A stretch of DNA of 16,844 nucleotides from Alistipes sp. (GCA_017391435.1 JAFOYS010000266.1:1-16844), one strand, 5' to 3'; shown: positions 1-6,542, numbered from the stretch's first letter. Notes: a model not told the origin generated them from the sequence alone. Numbers and translations are program-made.

Positions 1-101
1 AAGGCAAGGCCGCCAGCAGCAGGCTCAGTGTTATCCTTCTCGCACGCCGCGAAGCCAAAAAGCGCTACAGCGGCCAACATTACATAAAAAAATCTCTTCA
101 T
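1..101 (-). CDS. Lipoprotein, N-terminal fragment (cut by left window edge)
   Basis: The first 33 codons of a gene that continues beyond the window. The peptide opens with a basic start (MKRFF), a hydrophobic core and a lipobox FAAC, so signal peptidase II would cleave before Cys20 and the protein would be lipid-anchored. After the cysteine comes EKDNTEP and then GGLA, which resembles the layout in the complete lipoprotein at 301-1902 (SKND, short linker, GEGLSF). I infer a paralogue of that protein, but the mature domain is not visible. The start ATG lies one base after the stop of the small peptide gene at 103-240, so the two are almost certainly co-transcribed and probably translationally coupled. 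Confidence 0.8.
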   Translation of the reverse strand, partial: MKRFFYVMLAAVALFGFAACEKDNTEPAAGGLA

Positions 102-102
102 A

Positions 103-240
103 TTACTTCCAATTGTTACTTACATCATCACTCTCATATGACGGTAAACCAAATCCCGTCTCGACACTTGCAGCAAAACCGTGCTCAAGTGTAACCTCCA
201 GAGCCTTAACCTCTGGCTGTGTGTAATCTATCTTTTTCAT
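103..240 (-). CDS. Small peptide (45 aa), partner of lipoprotein cassette 1
   Basis: A 45-codon ORF, ATG at 240 to TAA at 103. It has no signal peptide or membrane segment. It begins MKKIDYTQPE, carries the core GFAASVETGF at residues 21-30, then PSY and an acidic stretch, and ends in NNWK. It aligns without gaps over 40 residues with the peptide at 1934-2062 (17 identical positions, including GFAxSVE, GF and PSY), and both sit directly upstream of a lipoprotein gene. Conservation at the protein level and the repeated position show it is a real gene. From memory, short Bacteroidales hypothetical proteins with a GFAxS-type motif are common; their function is not known to me. Possible roles are a regulatory leader, an assembly partner or a modified peptide precursor. 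No promoter box is evident upstream, so expression may rely on read-through of the terminator at 256-286. Confidence 0.75.
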   Translation of the reverse strand: MKKIDYTQPEVKALEVTLEHGFAASVETGFGLPSYESDDVSNNWK

Positions 241-255
241 CTTATCCTATATTCG

Positions 256-286
256 CTGTAAAAGCCGCCCGAAAGCGGCTTTACAG
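256..286 (-). terminator. Intrinsic terminator after the 533-aa lipoprotein gene
   Basis: On the minus strand CTGTAAAGCCGC and GCGGCTTTTACAG form a 12-bp stem with one bulged T around a short TTTCGG loop. The GC-rich inner stem is followed by TTTT. It starts 14 bases past the stop at 301 and lies upstream of the next peptide gene (start 240). The T run is short, so termination may be incomplete. Confidence 0.75.
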
Positions 287-300
287 TATGTTATATTGAA

Positions 301-1902
301 TTAGTTGATATTAATTGAGCTACCAGTAATGGTATTACCCTTTGCACTGATAGTAACTGTTGAATCTTTAGACTGCCAACCATTACCATTATGAACAAGG
401 TAATTAATAGTCTTACCAACCAACTCTGAAGGGACATTAATGCTCCAAGTATAATTACCCTCAAAAGTCATCTCTGTACCAGGCCAACTAGTATCAAATG
501 ATGTTCCAGTATTCCAGACGTGAATCTTCATAGTGTTACCCCACCACTGTTTAGAGTTATCTGTGTTCAGCTGAACTTTCAACTTAATGATAGTCTCTTC
601 AAGCATTACTGTTGCACCAGTTTTTGTGATAGTTACATTTGCGGTCTCACTCTTCTTGCTACCAGAAACAAACTGGTAGTTAAGGCTGCTACCAATATAG
701 TCGCCACTTATTGCATATTTATTACCGCTTACAAGGTTACCAGATGCTGCTGTGAGGAGAGTATCGCCACTCTTTAGGATAATGTACAGAGGATTCCAGT
801 TTGCCTTATTGTTAATAGTGATGTTGACCATAAGATCTGTATACTCCTCAACACACTCATACTTAAACTTATTGGTAGTTGGATTAATATATACATCAAA
901 CTTACCATTTTTAGCAACCTTGATATTCTGACCACCCGCTGAAACAACATCGTGCTCAACACCTACCTCAAGAACACCCGCAGCAGATGGACCATAGCTT
1001 ACATCCCAAGAGTTACCCTTAACAATCTTAATCTCATCGTCCTTATAAAGCTCAATATTTCTTGCCACGCACCATCCATCTTTATCCTCGTACATAGTCA
1101 CTGTCTTGCCAGCAGCCACATCCCAGCCCTGGAATGAACCAACAACACCGAACTCTGTTGCCACTGGATCAGCAAGTGTGCCGAGGTTGTAAACCTTACC
1201 CCAGCAGATATTCTTGATAGTAGTCTGCTTGCACTTTACGCCATTAATAGAGTATGACAGAGTTGCATCGGTAGTACTAATCTCAGCAGAACCGGTGCCT
1301 GGCCAGAATGGAACAAATGTCTCGCCCTTACCCTCAAAGGTAATCTGATTAACTTGGTCATAGCCCGAAACATCCACTCTTGGTTCACGGAATGCCTCTA
1401 AAGACAAACTCAATGTCACCTTACCCGCGCCGTTGTAGGTATAACGGAAGAATGAAGTCTGTGAAACAAGGTTGATAGGCTGATCAACTGAAAAGCTCTG
1501 AATGTTAGTCCAAACAAGCAATGCACTCTTTCCACTACGAGAGTGAGGTGAGTCAAAATCTTCATTCATAATTGTCACAGGCTCTCCAATAAGCCCCTGG
1601 ACTTTTGCATCTGCACAAACAAACTTACCTGTCTCTTTATCTGCACAAGTAAATTTATAACTTACATATGGGGGATTTGCACTCTCTACAACAAGAACCT
1701 CATCACCCTCCCAAACGGTGTTCCAAGTCTTATCGCCGTCTGCATTGTCAATATATGCACGAGTAACATCATTTACAACCTTAGCATAGAACGAGAGGCC
1801 CTCGCCCTGCTGTGTCTGGTCTACAATCTGGTCGTTCTTTGAGCAAGCCACTGCACCTATGATTACCAGCGCAGCCAAAATCAAATTAAAAAACTTTTTC
1901 AT
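301..1902 (-). CDS. Modular lipoprotein with fimbrillin-like, SusE/F-like and starch-binding-like domains
   Basis: This 533-residue protein has a lipoprotein signal peptide with lipobox AVAC (Cys20), followed by SKNDQ, so it is lipid-anchored and possibly surface-exposed. Residues about 36-242 resemble fimbrillin-like domains (TRAYID, then VWEGDEVLVV). Residues about 250-350 match the SusE/SusF outer-membrane domain style (FGVVGSFQGWD, then NSWDVSYG, then GGQNIKV). Residues about 356-437 and 440-533 look like two related beta-sandwich modules. The last has the IHVWNTGTSFDTSWPGTEM pattern typical of CBM26-type starch-binding modules; the earlier one lacks the WPG segment. A role in binding alpha-glucans or other glycans at the cell surface is inferred. 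No SusC, SusD or glycoside hydrolase lies in the window. The 42-aa peptide gene at 1934-2062 lies 31 bases upstream in the same direction. Assignments rest on remembered family patterns. Confidence 0.85.
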   Translation of the reverse strand: MKKFFNLILAALVIIGAVACSKNDQIVDQTQQGEGLSFYAKVVNDVTRAYIDNADGDKTWNTVWEGDEVLVVESANPPYVSYKFTCADKETGKFVCADAKVQGLIGEPVTIMNEDFDSPHSRSGKSALLVWTNIQSFSVDQPINLVSQTSFFRYTYNGAGKVTLSLSLEAFREPRVDVSGYDQVNQITFEGKGETFVPFWPGTGSAEISTTDATLSYSINGVKCKQTTIKNICWGKVYNLGTLADPVATEFGVVGSFQGWDVAAGKTVTMYEDKDGWCVARNIELYKDDEIKIVKGNSWDVSYGPSAAGVLEVGVEHDVVSAGGQNIKVAKNGKFDVYINPTTNKFKYECVEEYTDLMVNITINNKANWNPLYIILKSGDTLLTAASGNLVSGNKYAISGDYIGSSLNYQFVSGSKKSETANVTITKTGATVMLEETIIKLKVQLNTDNSKQWWGNTMKIHVWNTGTSFDTSWPGTEMTFEGNYTWSINVPSELVGKTINYLVHNGNGWQSKDSTVTISAKGNTITGSSININ

Positions 1903-1933
1903 CTTCTTTTGTTCTTTTACTGTTAAACATAGG

Positions 1934-2062
1934 TTACCACTCTACATCCTCCTCACCATAAGAAGGACCATCAAATCCGCTTTCTACACTGAGAGCAAAG
2001 CCCTGCTCTGCATAGAATCTCTCAACCTCAAGAGTTGGAACTGAATAAAATTTTCTGTTCAT
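1934..2062 (-). CDS. Small peptide (42 aa), partner of lipoprotein cassette 2
   Basis: A 42-codon ORF, ATG at 2062 to TAA at 1934. It begins MNRKFYSVPT, contains EQGFALSVESGF at residues 19-30, then PSYGEEDVEW at the C-terminus. It lacks a signal peptide and ends in an acidic tail plus tryptophan. It is the paralogue of the peptide at 103-240: Tyr6, Pro9, GFA, SVE, GF, PSY and DV fall in identical positions. It is the first gene of the transcription unit leading to the lipoprotein at 301-1902, and a TAnnTTTG promoter box lies about 47 bases upstream. The function is unknown. The conserved mid-peptide core and acidic tail suggest a specific interaction rather than a simple translational leader, but this is inference. 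Confidence 0.78.
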   Translation of the reverse strand: MNRKFYSVPTLEVERFYAEQGFALSVESGFDGPSYGEEDVEW

Positions 2063-2108
2063 AATTATAGTAGTTATTTTGTTAGTTTGTTGCACATTGT
2101 AGTATTTA

Positions 2109-2116
2109 CAAAATTA
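2109..2116 (-). promoter_or_regulatory. Bacteroidota -7 box (TAATTTTG) for the peptide-lipoprotein unit
   Basis: The minus strand reads TAATTTTG, a full match to TAnnTTTG, with an A-rich tract just upstream. Transcription would start near 2102, giving a 5' UTR of about 40 bases before the ATG at 2062. No convincing TTTG -33 element is seen at the usual spacing, so the call is moderate. Confidence 0.5.
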
Positions 2117-2203
2117 TATATTTTTTTTCAATTAGATATAGACATATCCACAGACACTGTATTTTTCACTATGAGCAGTCAATTTTTACCGTTGAATGGC
2201 AAC

Positions 2204-2257
2204 AAAAAGGGTGCCCCTATCCAAGATCTACTACTTTAAGACCTTAAATAGAGGCAC
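2204..2257 (-). terminator. Terminator of the cdd-to-nuclease operon, with nested hairpin
   Basis: On the minus strand GTGCCTCTAT (2257-2248) pairs with ATAGGGGCAC (2220-2211) over 10 bp with one G-U pair, and TTTTT follows at 2208-2204. The loop contains a second perfect 6-bp hairpin, TTTAAG/CTTAAA (2235-2248), which shares its last base with the outer stem. It lies 21 bases past the stop of the second nuclease gene and upstream of the lipoprotein promoter, as expected for a unit boundary. Confidence 0.6.
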
Positions 2258-2278
2258 TCTAACCACTATATACGACCA

Positions 2279-3070
2279 CTACTTAAATATTTTATTAAGC
2301 AGCGCTGCAAGACGATAACCTGCACGAGCCATTGTCTTATCGTTCATCTGCTCAAGGCGATTATCCTGCTCGCGAGACATAATCATATCTGGTTTTGCCC
2401 ACTTATACTGCGGTGCTGCAAGGCTTGCCACATCGGCTGCCCAGTGGCGAACATCGCCCTTACTAAATCGCTCTTTATCAGCGCCATAACAGGTCTCAAG
2501 GTCGGCAGCAAAGAGTTCTGCAGAGAACGAGGCGTGACGACCAATAAGGTTTGACTCCCAATACTTACGCCAAGAAGATTGAGCAATCTTCTCCTTCTTA
2601 CCCTTAAAACCATTTGAAATCTGGAACTTAAAGTTGCGCTTAGAGTCGGGAATATTCGCAATTTTAATGTGTGAGATATTGTGCATATCTGCAACAAGGT
2701 GGATAACACTCTTCAGCGCCGCCACAACCGTAGAGTCACTATGCTCTGCACGGTTTTTTAGTATCTCCGTACAACGCTCAATCTGCACAACACCATCTTT
2801 TTCAGAGGTAGTTGTTGACTTTAGCTCTGCATCGACAGAGATATAGTGCCACGAAGCTGTATGCTTCGTCTCCTCCTGCTTTGCCAGAGTCTGCAACCAC
2901 CAAGAGTTTGAGGCGAGGTCACCACCCAGAATCTTTGTTGTCTCAATTTTTGCCTTTTCTGTAAGATTCTGCTCGGCAAGCGTTGCTATACACTGCTGTG
3001 CAAACTTATTCCACGCAGAGGCTGTACCAATGGCTAACAGACAGAGTGCTAATACTATATATCGTCTCAT
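2279..3070 (-). CDS. Degenerate S1/P1 nuclease paralogue (probable pseudo-nuclease)
   Basis: This 263-residue protein has a signal peptide ending TASA, so the mature protein begins with Trp20, the N-terminal residue that S1/P1 nucleases use as a zinc ligand. It aligns with the neighbour at 3077-3862 in HTxSWH, in IHxVxDMHxxxH and in the C-terminal GYRLAxxLNxIF. Ligands kept: Trp20, His75, His124, Asp128 and His134. Ligands changed: the first His is Gln25, the first Asp is Gln60, the late His is Arg168 and its partner Asp is Glu172. By the P1 zinc scheme each of the three zinc sites has lost or altered a ligand, so normal nuclease activity is doubtful. The reading frame is intact, so it is not an ordinary pseudogene. 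It starts six bases after the stop of the upstream nuclease and is the last gene of the operon. A binding, inhibitory or altered catalytic role is inferred. Confidence 0.8.
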   Translation of the reverse strand: MRRYIVLALCLLAIGTASAWNKFAQQCIATLAEQNLTEKAKIETTKILGGDLASNSWWLQTLAKQEETKHTASWHYISVDAELKSTTTSEKDGVVQIERCTEILKNRAEHSDSTVVAALKSVIHLVADMHNISHIKIANIPDSKRNFKFQISNGFKGKKEKIAQSSWRKYWESNLIGRHASFSAELFAADLETCYGADKERFSKGDVRHWAADVASLAAPQYKWAKPDMIMSREQDNRLEQMNDKTMARAGYRLAALLNKIFK

Positions 3071-3076
3071 AATATG

Positions 3077-3862
3077 CTATTTTGAAAAAATTTCGTTCAA
3101 TATTTTTGCTAATCTATAACCGCCACGCAGAGCCTGTACTCTTACAATCTCCTCCATACGCTTGTGGTTCTGCTCAGCAAGCGTTGTAACCTCGCTATGT
3201 ACAGGCAGCAGAGTGTATATCTCGCGCATCTGCTCAGCATTTGCAAGCGCCCAGTCGTTTGGAGTACCCTCACAAATCTCGGCAATCTGCTGCTCGGTAA
3301 GGGTGTCATACTTTGCAGCAATATGGTCGCACTTCATACCCTTATTGTAGTAACCTATAGAGGCATCCCAATATGAGTGGAAGCCGAGCTTCTTTCCGTT
3401 CATCTTTACAGAACGCTGCTTGAGATTTGGCTCATCAGGGCTGTACTTTGTATGTGTAGGACAGTGCATATCTCCCACCATATGAATCAAGTACTTTAGG
3501 TTATCTGCAACAATAGAGTCCTTGAGTTTGTGATACTTACGCATCCTCTTGCAAATACGGTTAATCTGATAAGCGGCATTGTTTATCTCGCCCTTAATCT
3601 GCTTATTATTCACATCTACAGGAACGCTGTGCCAAGATGTGGTATGCTCAAAGCCTGGGCAGTTGCGCCAGTAGTCCATCCACGCAGAGTAGTATGGTAG
3701 GTTGTGCTTTAAATAATGGCGGCACTTCTCTTTTGCCTCCTCGGTCATATGTCGCTCAGCAATAACGGCGATAGTTGCGTGGCCAATGTTATTCCACGCC
3801 TTTACGGTCTGCGTAACTGCTAAAGTAGACAAGACCACTACAATGGTTAAAAATCGTTTCAT
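3077..3862 (-). CDS. S1/P1-type zinc nuclease, secreted
   Basis: This 261-residue protein belongs to the S1/P1 nuclease family, zinc enzymes that cut single-stranded DNA and RNA to 5'-nucleotides. The signal peptide (about 22 residues, ending VKA) leaves Trp23 at the mature N-terminus. All nine expected zinc-binding positions are present with family spacing: Trp23, His28, Asp63, His78, His127, Asp131, His137, His162 and Asp166. It therefore looks catalytically complete and probably acts in the periplasm or outside the cell. It lies 13 bases after dtd and six bases before its degenerate paralogue, within the operon headed by cytidine deaminase. Nucleic-acid scavenging together with cytidine deaminase is a reasonable but unproven theme. 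Confidence 0.88.
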   Translation of the reverse strand: MKRFLTIVVVLSTLAVTQTVKAWNNIGHATIAVIAERHMTEEAKEKCRHYLKHNLPYYSAWMDYWRNCPGFEHTTSWHSVPVDVNNKQIKGEINNAAYQINRICKRMRKYHKLKDSIVADNLKYLIHMVGDMHCPTHTKYSPDEPNLKQRSVKMNGKKLGFHSYWDASIGYYNKGMKCDHIAAKYDTLTEQQIAEICEGTPNDWALANAEQMREIYTLLPVHSEVTTLAEQNHKRMEEIVRVQALRGGYRLAKILNEIFSK

Positions 3863-3875
3863 CTTTCAGGTTAGT

Positions 3876-4328
3876 TTATTCTCTATTTTTAGTATCAATA
3901 CATATCGTAACAGGGCCATCGTTGACAAGACTCACCTGCATATCTGCCCCAAACTCACCCGTAGGCACCTCTGTGCCGAGCGTCTGGCTCAGCTTGGCAA
4001 CAAACTGCTCATACATAGGTCTCGAGATAGGCTCTGGCGCCGAGCGGATATACGACGGGCGATTACCCTTCTTAGTAGATGCATAGAGGGTAAACTGACT
4101 CACAACAAGGGCTCTACCACCAACTTGGTTGATATCGAGGTTCATCACCCCATTCTCATCATCAAAGATTCTTAGGCGAGAGATCTTTCCAACAAGCCAA
4201 TCGATATCTTCTACCGTATCGGCAGCCTCTACTCCGAGCAGAATAAGCATTCCGCCATCTATACTACCAACTCTCTGCCCCGCAATATCTACCGAGCAAC
4301 TCTTTACGCGCTGAATAACGGCTCTCAT
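3876..4328 (-). CDS. dtd: D-aminoacyl-tRNA deacylase
   Basis: Dtd hydrolyses D-amino acids from mischarged tRNA in the cytoplasm. The start at 4328 (MRAVIQRV) gives 150 residues, the usual family length; a longer frame back to 4397 would add 23 residues that overlap the upstream gene and match nothing expected. Diagnostic motifs are SQFTLY (77-82), GNRPSY (88-93), GEFGADM (124-130) and NDGPVT (136-141), the last holding the Gly-cisPro chirality-proofreading motif. The start lies one base past the pseudouridine synthase stop, so the two genes are tightly coupled in one operon with cdd upstream and the S1/P1 nucleases downstream. Confidence 0.95.
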   Translation of the reverse strand: MRAVIQRVKSCSVDIAGQRVGSIDGGMLILLGVEAADTVEDIDWLVGKISRLRIFDDENGVMNLDINQVGGRALVVSQFTLYASTKKGNRPSYIRSAPEPISRPMYEQFVAKLSQTLGTEVPTGEFGADMQVSLVNDGPVTICIDTKNRE

Positions 4329-4329
4329 A

Positions 4330-5028
4330 CTACAATCCTGCTTGAGATTGGGCAAAGAATAGCCACAGATTGTCATCTGTAGGCACTGGGGCCTCAATTG
4401 TCACACTCTCCTTACGCACAGGGTGTGTAAAGGTCATTGTACGCGAGTGAAGAGAGATACCTCCGTTAGGGTTAGAGCGCTTTGCTCCATACTTAAGGTC
4501 TCCCTTTATCGGACAACCAATCTTTGAGAGCTGCGCGCGAATCTGGTGGTGTCTACCCGTAATAAGCTCCACCTCTACAAGGGTATAGCGATCCGAGCAG
4601 CCCAAAACTGTGTAGCGAAGTACCGCCCTCTTTGCATCTCCCTTAGGGGCGTTGTAGCAATATGAGCGATTACTCTTACCATCGCGAAGAATATAGTGAA
4701 CAAGTTCACCACTTTCAGCCTCAGGGCGATTCTCAACCACAGCCCAGTAGCGCTTAGATATCTCACCACGGCGAATCATCTCATTCATTCGCGACAGAGC
4801 CTTAGAGGTCTTTGCAAATAGCACCACACCACTTACAGGGCGGTCTATACGGTGTACAACACCCAGAAAGACATCAAAAGGTTTGTTATCTCGCTCCTTT
4901 ATAAAGGCCTTAATCTCATTCTCCAACGCGCTATCCCCATTAGGATCTGGCTGCACAAGGTCGCCACAGCGCTTATTTACCACAATAAGGTGGTTGTCCT
5001 CAAAAAGTATATCGGTAGGTTTAAACAT
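4330..5028 (-). CDS. RluA-family pseudouridine synthase
   Basis: This 232-residue enzyme converts uridine to pseudouridine in structured RNA. It has the catalytic motif HRIDRPVSG at 59-67, with catalytic Asp62, and the later GRHHQIRAQL segment at 158-167. It has no N-terminal S4 domain: the catalytic domain begins at once (DILFEDNHLIVVNK). That suits the short RluA/TruC-like subgroup, and the exact RNA target (23S rRNA or tRNA) cannot be read from the sequence. It lies two bases after cdd and one base before dtd. Confidence 0.9.
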   Translation of the reverse strand: MFKPTDILFEDNHLIVVNKRCGDLVQPDPNGDSALENEIKAFIKERDNKPFDVFLGVVHRIDRPVSGVVLFAKTSKALSRMNEMIRRGEISKRYWAVVENRPEAESGELVHYILRDGKSNRSYCYNAPKGDAKRAVLRYTVLGCSDRYTLVEVELITGRHHQIRAQLSKIGCPIKGDLKYGAKRSNPNGGISLHSRTMTFTHPVRKESVTIEAPVPTDDNLWLFFAQSQAGL

Positions 5029-5030
5029 AG

Positions 5031-5483
5031 TTATAGTTTGAAGGTAAATGGCAGTAGCGCCTCAGCAGACTCAACAATAGAGGCTGTGCCGCCACCACTC
5101 ATTATCAGACGGATAGGATGACCCTGACGGCGCTCAACATCAAGAATAACCTGACGGCAGCCACCACAAGGGTAGCACTCACGCTCAGATGGATTTGACG
5201 CTATTGCAAGAGCCACCACTGGATCAGAGGCGTAATTTGCCTCAGCATAATAAAGAACACTTCTCTCAGCACAGATTCCTGAAGGGAAGACCTCGCTCTC
5301 GGAGTTTGCTCCGTGAAGGATTCTGCCGCTGGCAAGCCTTACGGCTGCGCCCACATTAAAACCAGAGTACTTTGCATACGCCTTCTTTAGTGCCGCCTGC
5401 GCCTCAATAACAAGGAGCTTGTCGTCGGCTGGAAGCTGGTCAATAGGATACTTGTAGTAACCGATTTCAAGTCTTTTCTCCAT
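5031..5483 (-). CDS. cdd: Cytidine deaminase
   Basis: This 150-residue protein is a homotetramer-type cytidine deaminase, which turns cytidine and deoxycytidine into uridine and deoxyuridine for pyrimidine salvage. Zinc ligands and the catalytic residue are clear: Cys71-Ala-Glu73, with Glu73 as the proton shuttle, and PCGGC with Cys106 and Cys109. The substrate-pocket motif YSGFNVGAA lies at 39-47 and NSESEVFPSG at 60-69. It is the first gene of the minus-strand operon and has a well-matched Bacteroidota promoter upstream (5526-5557), giving a 5' UTR of roughly 36 bases. Confidence 0.95.
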   Translation of the reverse strand: MEKRLEIGYYKYPIDQLPADDKLLVIEAQAALKKAYAKYSGFNVGAAVRLASGRILHGANSESEVFPSGICAERSVLYYAEANYASDPVVALAIASNPSERECYPCGGCRQVILDVERRQGHPIRLIMSGGGTASIVESAEALLPFTFKL

Positions 5484-5525
5484 ATAGATATGTCCTAATT
5501 AAAATTAATTTTCTCCTTTGAACTA

Positions 5526-5557
5526 CAAATATACAAATTTATTGCAATATTCCCAAA
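5526..5557 (-). promoter_or_regulatory. Promoter of the cdd operon
   Basis: The minus strand has TATATTTG at 5533-5526, a full TAnnTTTG match, and TTTG at 5557-5554, separated by 20 bases. Both elements fit the Bacteroidota primary sigma-factor promoter. The expected start is near 5519, about 36 bases before the cdd ATG. It overlaps the divergent plus-strand promoter at 5541-5573. Confidence 0.75.
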
Positions 5558-5573
5558 ATTCTGATTACTTTTG
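5541..5573 (+). promoter_or_regulatory. Promoter of the radical SAM gene (near leaderless)
   Basis: TACTTTTG at 5566-5573 matches TAnnTTTG. ATTG at 5541-5544, 21 bases upstream, is a one-mismatch -33 element. The -7 box ends only four bases before the ATG at 5578, so the mRNA would start at or within a few bases of the start codon. It shares DNA with the divergent cdd promoter. Confidence 0.65.
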
Positions 5574-5577
5574 TGCT

Positions 5578-6531
5578 ATGCACATCTGGGGAGATAGTAG
5601 ACCATACAACAGCTATGCTGCTTATTTCAGGCGACTGTTCGGCAGCCGCGTGCAGAAGGTCGCTGTCAACGCTGGCTTTACTTGTCCTAATCGTGACGGG
5701 GCAATATCTACAGGTGGCTGCACTTTTTGTAACAACTCTGCCTTCACACCATCCTACTGCACACCGACAAAGAGCATTACCGAGCAGATAAATGAGGGTA
5801 TAGAGTTTCACCGCCGAAGATACCGTACTGCGTCAAGCTATCTTGCCTATTTTCAGTCGTTTTCAAACACATATGCGCCTCTTGAGACACTCAAACAGAT
5901 GTACGACGAGGCACTGTCAAACCCTCTTGTTGCGGGCATTGTTGTCGGCACAAGGCCCGACTGTGTTGATGAGCAGAAGTTAGACTACTTTGCCACACTT
6001 GCCCGCACGCACTATGTAGCACTTGAGTACGGCATTGAGAGCACCGATGATAGCGTACTCCGCGCTATAAATCGTGGTCACGACTACGCCACAGCGGTGC
6101 GAGCGGTTGAGATGACAGCAGCACGAGGCATACACTGTGGCGCGCACTTTATCCTCGGACTGCCAGGCCAGAGTGACGAACAGCTTATTGCTCAGACTGA
6201 TGAGATAAACAAGCTACCACTTACAACTATAAAATTCCACCAGCTACAGGTTTTTCGTGGCACGACAATGGCAGAGCAGTATGACGCAAATCCCGACAAG
6301 TTCCGTTTTTGGAGTGTAGAAGAGTATATAGACCTCTTCTCGGAGATTCTCTGCCGTCTGCGTCCAGATATTGTTGTTGAGCGCTTTGCAAGTGAGGCTC
6401 CACCGCGTTATCACTACGGCAGAAACTGGGGTTTAGTGCGAAATGAGACTCTTTGGAGTATGCTTGAGAAAAGATTATTAGAAAAAAATATATATCAAGG
6501 GAAAAATTTTATACCTTTGCAACTTAAATAA
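5578..6531 (+). CDS. TIGR01212/YhcC-type radical SAM protein
   Basis: A 317-residue radical SAM enzyme of the YhcC/TIGR01212 type. The 4Fe-4S cluster cysteines are Cys36, Cys48 and Cys51 in CPNRDGAISTGGCTFC, giving the CX11CX2C spacing of this family rather than CX3CX2C. Other family features are NAGFTCPNRDG, then GTRPDC, then the LEYGIES segment, and HFILGLPGQ. I chose ATG 5578 (MHIWGDSRPYNSY), because the 20 residues that an upstream ATG at 5518 would add do not resemble the family and overlap the promoter. The substrate is unknown to me. The last codons contain a promoter-like box for the next gene. Confidence 0.9.
   Translation: MHIWGDSRPYNSYAAYFRRLFGSRVQKVAVNAGFTCPNRDGAISTGGCTFCNNSAFTPSYCTPTKSITEQINEGIEFHRRRYRTASSYLAYFQSFSNTYAPLETLKQMYDEALSNPLVAGIVVGTRPDCVDEQKLDYFATLARTHYVALEYGIESTDDSVLRAINRGHDYATAVRAVEMTAARGIHCGAHFILGLPGQSDEQLIAQTDEINKLPLTTIKFHQLQVFRGTTMAEQYDANPDKFRFWSVEEYIDLFSEILCRLRPDIVVERFASEAPPRYHYGRNWGLVRNETLWSMLEKRLLEKNIYQGKNFIPLQLK
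6512..6519 (+). promoter_or_regulatory. Candidate -7 box (TACCTTTG) for the YitT-family gene
   Basis: A full TAnnTTTG match lies inside the last codons of the radical SAM gene, 23 bases before the ATG at 6543. No TTTG is visible at the -33 position, where the sequence is A-rich. It may give the membrane protein gene its own start in addition to read-through. Confidence 0.45.
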
Positions 6532-6542
6532 ACACTTTTCCT

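Noticed and set aside
3786..4175. A 129-codon plus-strand frame
   Set aside because: It is antisense to dtd and the start of the nuclease gene and shows no family features.
4329..4397. Extended N-terminus for dtd starting at 4397
   Set aside because: The extra 23 residues overlap the pseudouridine synthase gene; MRAVIQRV at 4328 is the standard start and gives the normal 150 residues.
5518..5577. Earlier ATG for the radical SAM gene
   Set aside because: The added residues do not match the family and the region holds two overlapping promoters.
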